Assembly (NCBI GenBank): GCA_041650805.1
Contig: JBAZKM010000011.1
Coordinates: 1 to 64,000, forward strand
From: Candidatus Omnitrophota bacterium
Lineage (GTDB): Bacteria; Omnitrophota; Gorgyraeia; 2-01-FULL-45-10
DNA length: 64,000 bases
Direction: 5' to 3'
Positions 60,827-64,000 of this stretch are shown in pieces. The position numbers and the translations under genes were made by a program. Every line of letters begins with the position of its first letter. Position 1 is the stretch's first letter. The notes beneath the pieces are model-generated. The model saw nothing but the letters and a program-made list of their open reading frames with translations. It made no database searches and was not told the origin of the DNA.

Positions 60827-61851
60827 TCCGCGTGGGAGTCATAGGGTACGGTTATTGGGGGCCTAACCTTGTACGTAATTTTGCCGAGATACCGGGATGC
60901 CAGATAGCGGCGGTCAGTGACCTCCGCCCGGAGCGCCTGGCCATAGTGGCCAAGCGCTACCCTTTCATAAAGACGACGAGGGACTATCGCGATCTCCTGG
61001 CCGATGACGGCATCGATGCCATAGCCATAGCTACGTCCATATCCACACATTTCAATATAGCCGTCGACGCGCTCCGGGCAGGCAAGCACGTCCTGGCCGA
61101 AAAACCGCTTGCGGCTACGTACCGCGAGGCCGCCAAACTGGTAGAGGAAAGTAAAAGGCGCAAGCGCGTCCTAATGGTGGACCACACGTTCGTCTACACG
61201 GGAGCGGTGAGGAAGATCCGCGAACTTGTGCGCAGTAAGGAGCTCGGGGATATATACTATTATGACGCGGTCCGTGTGAACCTCGGCCTCTTCCAGCACG
61301 ACGTGAACGTGATATGGGACCTGGCCGTGCACGACATCTCGGTCATGGACTATATCCTCCCGCGCGCGCCCTATGCGGTCTCCGCTACAGGTATGAGCCA
61401 TGTGGCGGGACAGCCGGAGAATATCGCGTATCTAACGTTATTTTTCAGGGACCGCCTCATCGCCCATATACATGTCAACTGGCTTGCGCCCGTCAAGGTC
61501 CGCCGGACACTCATAGGCGGGAGCAGCAAGATGATAGTATATGACGAACTGGAACCGAGCGAGAAGGTAAAGGTCTATGATAAGGGTATCAAGGTCAAGA
61601 GCGATGCCACGAGCATATACAATATGCTGGTCAGTTACAGGACCGGCGACATGTGGGCGCCGGCATTGGATATAACGGAGGCGCTCCATACCGAGATAGC
61701 CCATTTCGTCAAGTGTATAGAAGGAAAAGAACGTCCCGTCACCGATGCGGAATCCGGCCTCAGGGTAGTGAAGATACTCGAAGCGGCAACTCTATCTATG
61801 GGAAACCACGGCCGCCCCGTCAACCTCGACACGATGAAGATAGCGAAATGA
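60823..61851 (+). CDS. Gfo/Idh/MocA oxidoreductase, WbpB/WlbA-like
   Basis: A 342-residue NAD-dependent oxidoreductase: VGVIGYGYWGPNLVRNF (4-20), the catalytic EKPL (93-96) and DLAVHDISVMDYIL. In the WbpA-B-E-D pathway the equivalent enzyme oxidises UDP-GlcNAc uronate at C3. Coupled to the WbpD-like gene before it and the GT2 gene after it by ATGA overlaps. Confidence 0.83.
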   Translation: MIRVGVIGYGYWGPNLVRNFAEIPGCQIAAVSDLRPERLAIVAKRYPFIKTTRDYRDLLADDGIDAIAIATSISTHFNIAVDALRAGKHVLAEKPLAATYREAAKLVEESKRRKRVLMVDHTFVYTGAVRKIRELVRSKELGDIYYYDAVRVNLGLFQHDVNVIWDLAVHDISVMDYILPRAPYAVSATGMSHVAGQPENIAYLTLFFRDRLIAHIHVNWLAPVKVRRTLIGGSSKMIVYDELEPSEKVKVYDKGIKVKSDATSIYNMLVSYRTGDMWAPALDITEALHTEIAHFVKCIEGKERPVTDAESGLRVVKILEAATLSMGNHGRPVNLDTMKIAK

Positions 61852-62588
61852 CCTCAACCGTCCTGCCCGGCGTATCCGTCTGCTTCCCGGTATATAATGA
61901 AGAGGCCACGGTAGGCGGTGTCCTGCAGGAAGCGCACGGACTGCTTTCCGGGTCCGGGATCGACTACGAGATCATCGTATGCGATGACGGCTCTTCCGAT
62001 AAGTCGGGCGCCGTGATAGATGACTGCGCCGGGCGTTTGGGGCGCATGCGCGTCATACACCATAAGGCCAATCTCGGGATACGCCGCACCTTTGAGGAGT
62101 TGTATAAAGAGGCAAAGAAAGATTTTGTCTTCCTGAACGCAACGGACGGACAGTGGCCGACCGGTATACTCCTTGAGATGCTGCCGCTCGCAAGGGACTG
62201 GGATATAGTGGTCGCCGCGAGAAAGGAAAAGCCGTACGGCCCGGTGCGCCGGTTCATATCGTGGTCTTTCAACGCCGTTCCGGTGATCCTATTCGGCGTC
62301 CGCACATTCGATGCGGGTGCCGTCAAACTCGTGAGGCGCGAGATAATCGGGAGATTCCCTATCGTATCGGTGTCGCCCTTCTCCGAAGCGGAGCGCCTGA
62401 TACGGGCCGCGCGGGCCGGTTACCGGATAACCAGCTATACGGTCAGCGTATCTTCGCGTAAAACCGGCCGGTCGCACGGCGTGAAACCCGGCCTCCTGCT
62501 GGCGGCTCTGGCAGATATATTCCGCGTCGCGTACTCGGTCTATTCCGGAAGCGATAAAAGAGGGGATAGCGGTGATGGAAAAAGATAA
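61848..62588 (+). CDS. family 2 glycosyltransferase
   Basis: A 246-residue GT-A enzyme starting at ATG 61848, which overlaps the previous stop. VSVCFPVYNEEATV (9-22), CDDGSSDKS (45-53) and NATDGQW (97-103) in the metal-site position, a TDG variant of DxD. No C-terminal membrane segments. It resembles polyprenyl-phosphate glycosyltransferases with a weak metal motif, as at 22095. The 3' end overlaps the methyltransferase gene by 14 bases. Confidence 0.75.
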   Translation: MTSTVLPGVSVCFPVYNEEATVGGVLQEAHGLLSGSGIDYEIIVCDDGSSDKSGAVIDDCAGRLGRMRVIHHKANLGIRRTFEELYKEAKKDFVFLNATDGQWPTGILLEMLPLARDWDIVVAARKEKPYGPVRRFISWSFNAVPVILFGVRTFDAGAVKLVRREIIGRFPIVSVSPFSEAERLIRAARAGYRITSYTVSVSSRKTGRSHGVKPGLLLAALADIFRVAYSVYSGSDKRGDSGDGKR

Positions 62589-63534
62589 GATACCCGAAGC
62601 CAAAAGAGCGATAGCCGGAGAGTGCGGCCCGTGGACGGCGCACAATATACGCCTCGGCGAAGGGCTTTACACAATAGACGATAAGCTGAATTATGATACC
62701 GTAAAACTGAGGCGTGTGATGCAGGTATTGAGCGATCTTTCGTGCGGGGAATTCGGCGCGCTCAAGATCCTCGACCTGGGTTCGTTCGAGGGCCTGTACA
62801 CCATAGAGGCGGGCCTCCGCGGTGTGACATACGCCATGGGGGTGGAGGCGAGATCCGCGAACCTGAAGAAGGCCGAATTCGTCAAAGGCGCGCTCGACAT
62901 AAAGAACATAAATTTTGTAAGAGATGATGTCAGGAATATCTCTGTCAAGAAATACGGGAAGTTCGACGTCGTCCTGTGCCTGGGGCTCCTTTACCATATA
63001 GACCTGCCGGATATCTTCGGCCTGCTCGAGAATATTTATGATCTCTCTACGCGCTTCCTGGTCATCGATACGCACATAGCGCTTAACCCGGACACCAGGG
63101 TCGAGCACCGCGGCCGGTCTTATTTCGGGACCTATGCCAGCGAGTTCCGGAAGGGCCTTTCGAAAGAGGCAAAAGAGAAGCTCCTGTGGAATGCGCTTGA
63201 TAACGAGCGGAGCTTCATATTCTCCAAAGCGTCCCTCATCCGGGTCATCGGCGATCTCGGTTTCACGAGCGTCTACGAATGTCTGGCGCCCTTAGAGCAT
63301 GCTAAACCGAAGGACAGGGTGACGCTCGTCGCCATCCGCGGGAAGAGGGCCGGACTATTGACTTATCCCGCGATCAACGGCATGGATGAAGAGAGCGTAA
63401 AGGCGGCGGTCTTACGGAAAGAGCTGCCGAAGTTCGCCCGGGAGGGGGCGGCCATAGCGGCCCTTAAGGCGTTCGCGAGGGCCCTCGTCACCTTCCTCAA
63501 GACAATAACCGGACGATACTACAGGGAAAGATAA
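62575..63534 (+). CDS. class I SAM-dependent methyltransferase
   Basis: A 319-residue methyltransferase. SAM motif I is ILDLGSFEG (65-73), followed by GVEAR, FVRDDVRN and CLGLLYHI, which resemble the CmoB/DUF1698-like group. The C-terminal 90 residues are helical and basic. It probably O-methylates a sugar of the glycan, from context only. ATG 62575 is preferred to the GTG three bases earlier. Confidence 0.72.
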   Translation: MEKDKIPEAKRAIAGECGPWTAHNIRLGEGLYTIDDKLNYDTVKLRRVMQVLSDLSCGEFGALKILDLGSFEGLYTIEAGLRGVTYAMGVEARSANLKKAEFVKGALDIKNINFVRDDVRNISVKKYGKFDVVLCLGLLYHIDLPDIFGLLENIYDLSTRFLVIDTHIALNPDTRVEHRGRSYFGTYASEFRKGLSKEAKEKLLWNALDNERSFIFSKASLIRVIGDLGFTSVYECLAPLEHAKPKDRVTLVAIRGKRAGLLTYPAINGMDEESVKAAVLRKELPKFAREGAAIAALKAFARALVTFLKTITGRYYRER

Positions 63535-63545
63535 CGGTCTTTATC

Positions 63546-64000
63546 ATGAATGTCCTGTTCGTCTATTCAGCGCATGAAATATTTTCCCCGGAGAGGCCGC
63601 TCCAGACGCCGAAGGAGACACATTTCGGCATATCCTGTATATCGGCGCTCCTGAAGGCGCATGGCCATTCCACGAAGCTCGTCGTCCTGAGCAGGTTATT
63701 CGGCAGGAAGAACAGGACCCGCCTGGACGATGCCATAAAGACCTTCTCCCCGGAAGTCATCTGTTTTACGTCGGTCAGCAGTGAATACCCTTTCATCGCA
63801 AAGATGGCGGACTATGCGAAAGAGAGATATCCCGGCATATTTCTCGTTATCGGGGGAGCCCACGCGTCTCTCAATCCCGACGAGGTCATAAGAGACAATT
63901 TCGACGCGCTCTGCGTCGGCGAGGGGGAACATCCTGTGCTTGAGCTCGTCTCTCAGCTTGAAAAGGGTATGGCCCCGGCGTCGATACCGAACCTTTGGAT
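63546..64000 (+). CDS. B12-binding radical SAM protein (partial, cut by window end)
   Basis: An open frame begins at ATG 63546, eleven bases after the methyltransferase stop, and runs to the window end without a stop. The 151 visible residues form a cobalamin-binding Rossmann domain: MNVLFVYSAHEIF at the start, THFGISCISALLKAHGH, VICFTSVSSEYPF, LVIGGAHASLNPDEV and ALCVGEGEHPV. This arrangement is that of the N-terminal half of B12-radical SAM proteins; the CxxxCxxC motif would lie beyond the window. It would be the fourth cobalamin-binding radical SAM gene here. Confidence 0.72.
   Translation, partial: MNVLFVYSAHEIFSPERPLQTPKETHFGISCISALLKAHGHSTKLVVLSRLFGRKNRTRLDDAIKTFSPEVICFTSVSSEYPFIAKMADYAKERYPGIFLVIGGAHASLNPDEVIRDNFDALCVGEGEHPVLELVSQLEKGMAPASIPNLW

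Overview
The window is a gene-dense bacterial chromosome segment with every recognisable gene on the plus strand, most of it one very long surface-glycan locus. LptD shows a diderm with lipopolysaccharide. Heavy use of ATA and AGG codons, moderate GC (by eye, not counted), many cobalamin-binding radical SAM proteins and very compact gene packing would fit a Candidatus Omnitrophota (Omnitrophica) genome. That is inference; there is no rRNA or marker gene to settle it.

Layout. 1-10.4 kb is a housekeeping and signalling preface: zinc-ribbon methyltransferase, corrinoid protein, accD, transglutaminase-like TPR protein, MalK/UgpC-type ATPase, two overlapping GAF-GGDEF diguanylate cyclases, transaldolase, lptD. 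10.4-21.7 kb starts at a good promoter and makes nucleotide sugars: UDP-glucose dehydrogenase, RmlC-like, RmlA-like, RmlB, RmlD, WbpA-like dehydrogenase, epimerase, UDP-xylose synthase, a DegT aminotransferase, a membrane GT-C-like protein and an SGNH-type protein. At 21.7 kb a promoter with the spacing of a leaderless transcript precedes an EPS-type MarR regulator. 22-32 kb is a sugar-tailoring block: a ThDP E1 alpha/beta pair, SDRs, an HddA-like kinase, an RfbH/E1-like 3-dehydrase, an Fcl-like synthase, an SpsF-like cytidylyltransferase and two radical SAM proteins. 32-42.6 kb holds two glutamine-dependent amidation systems (AsnB-like; HisH/HisF-like/WbpG-like) and a nonulosonate-type set (SpsC, SpsE/NeuB, SpsG/PseG-like, SpsD-like GNAT). 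42.6-60.3 kb assembles and exports: GT-B and GT4 transferases, a Wzx-like flippase, a polyprenol-phosphate-mannose synthase with several GT-C membrane proteins, two more B12-radical SAM proteins and a WbpE-like aminotransferase. 60.3-64 kb has a third good promoter, then WbpD-like acyltransferase, WbpB-like oxidoreductase, GT2, methyltransferase and a radical SAM gene cut by the window end.

About sixteen gene pairs share an ATGA stop/start overlap, so long co-transcribed, translationally coupled units are likely. The genes read as supply of rhamnose, uronate, xylose, 2,3-diamino-uronate and nonulosonate-like sugars, deoxygenation, branching, amidation and methylation of some of them, polymer assembly on a polyprenyl carrier, flipping and outer-membrane delivery.

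Two features stand out. (1) Six sites carry degenerate tandem repeats with a strict 7-nt period but a different heptamer at each site, several inside reading frames, where they encode part of the LptD signal peptide, the RmlA-like tail and two segments of RmlD. (2) A His-for-Lys, Cys-rich E1/RfbH-type 3-dehydrase lies near a two-subunit ThDP enzyme without E2/E3, suggesting a 3-deoxy, C2-branched (yersiniose- or avilamycin-like) sugar. No intergenic gap exceeds about 210 bases; no tRNA, rRNA, IS element or CRISPR array was seen.
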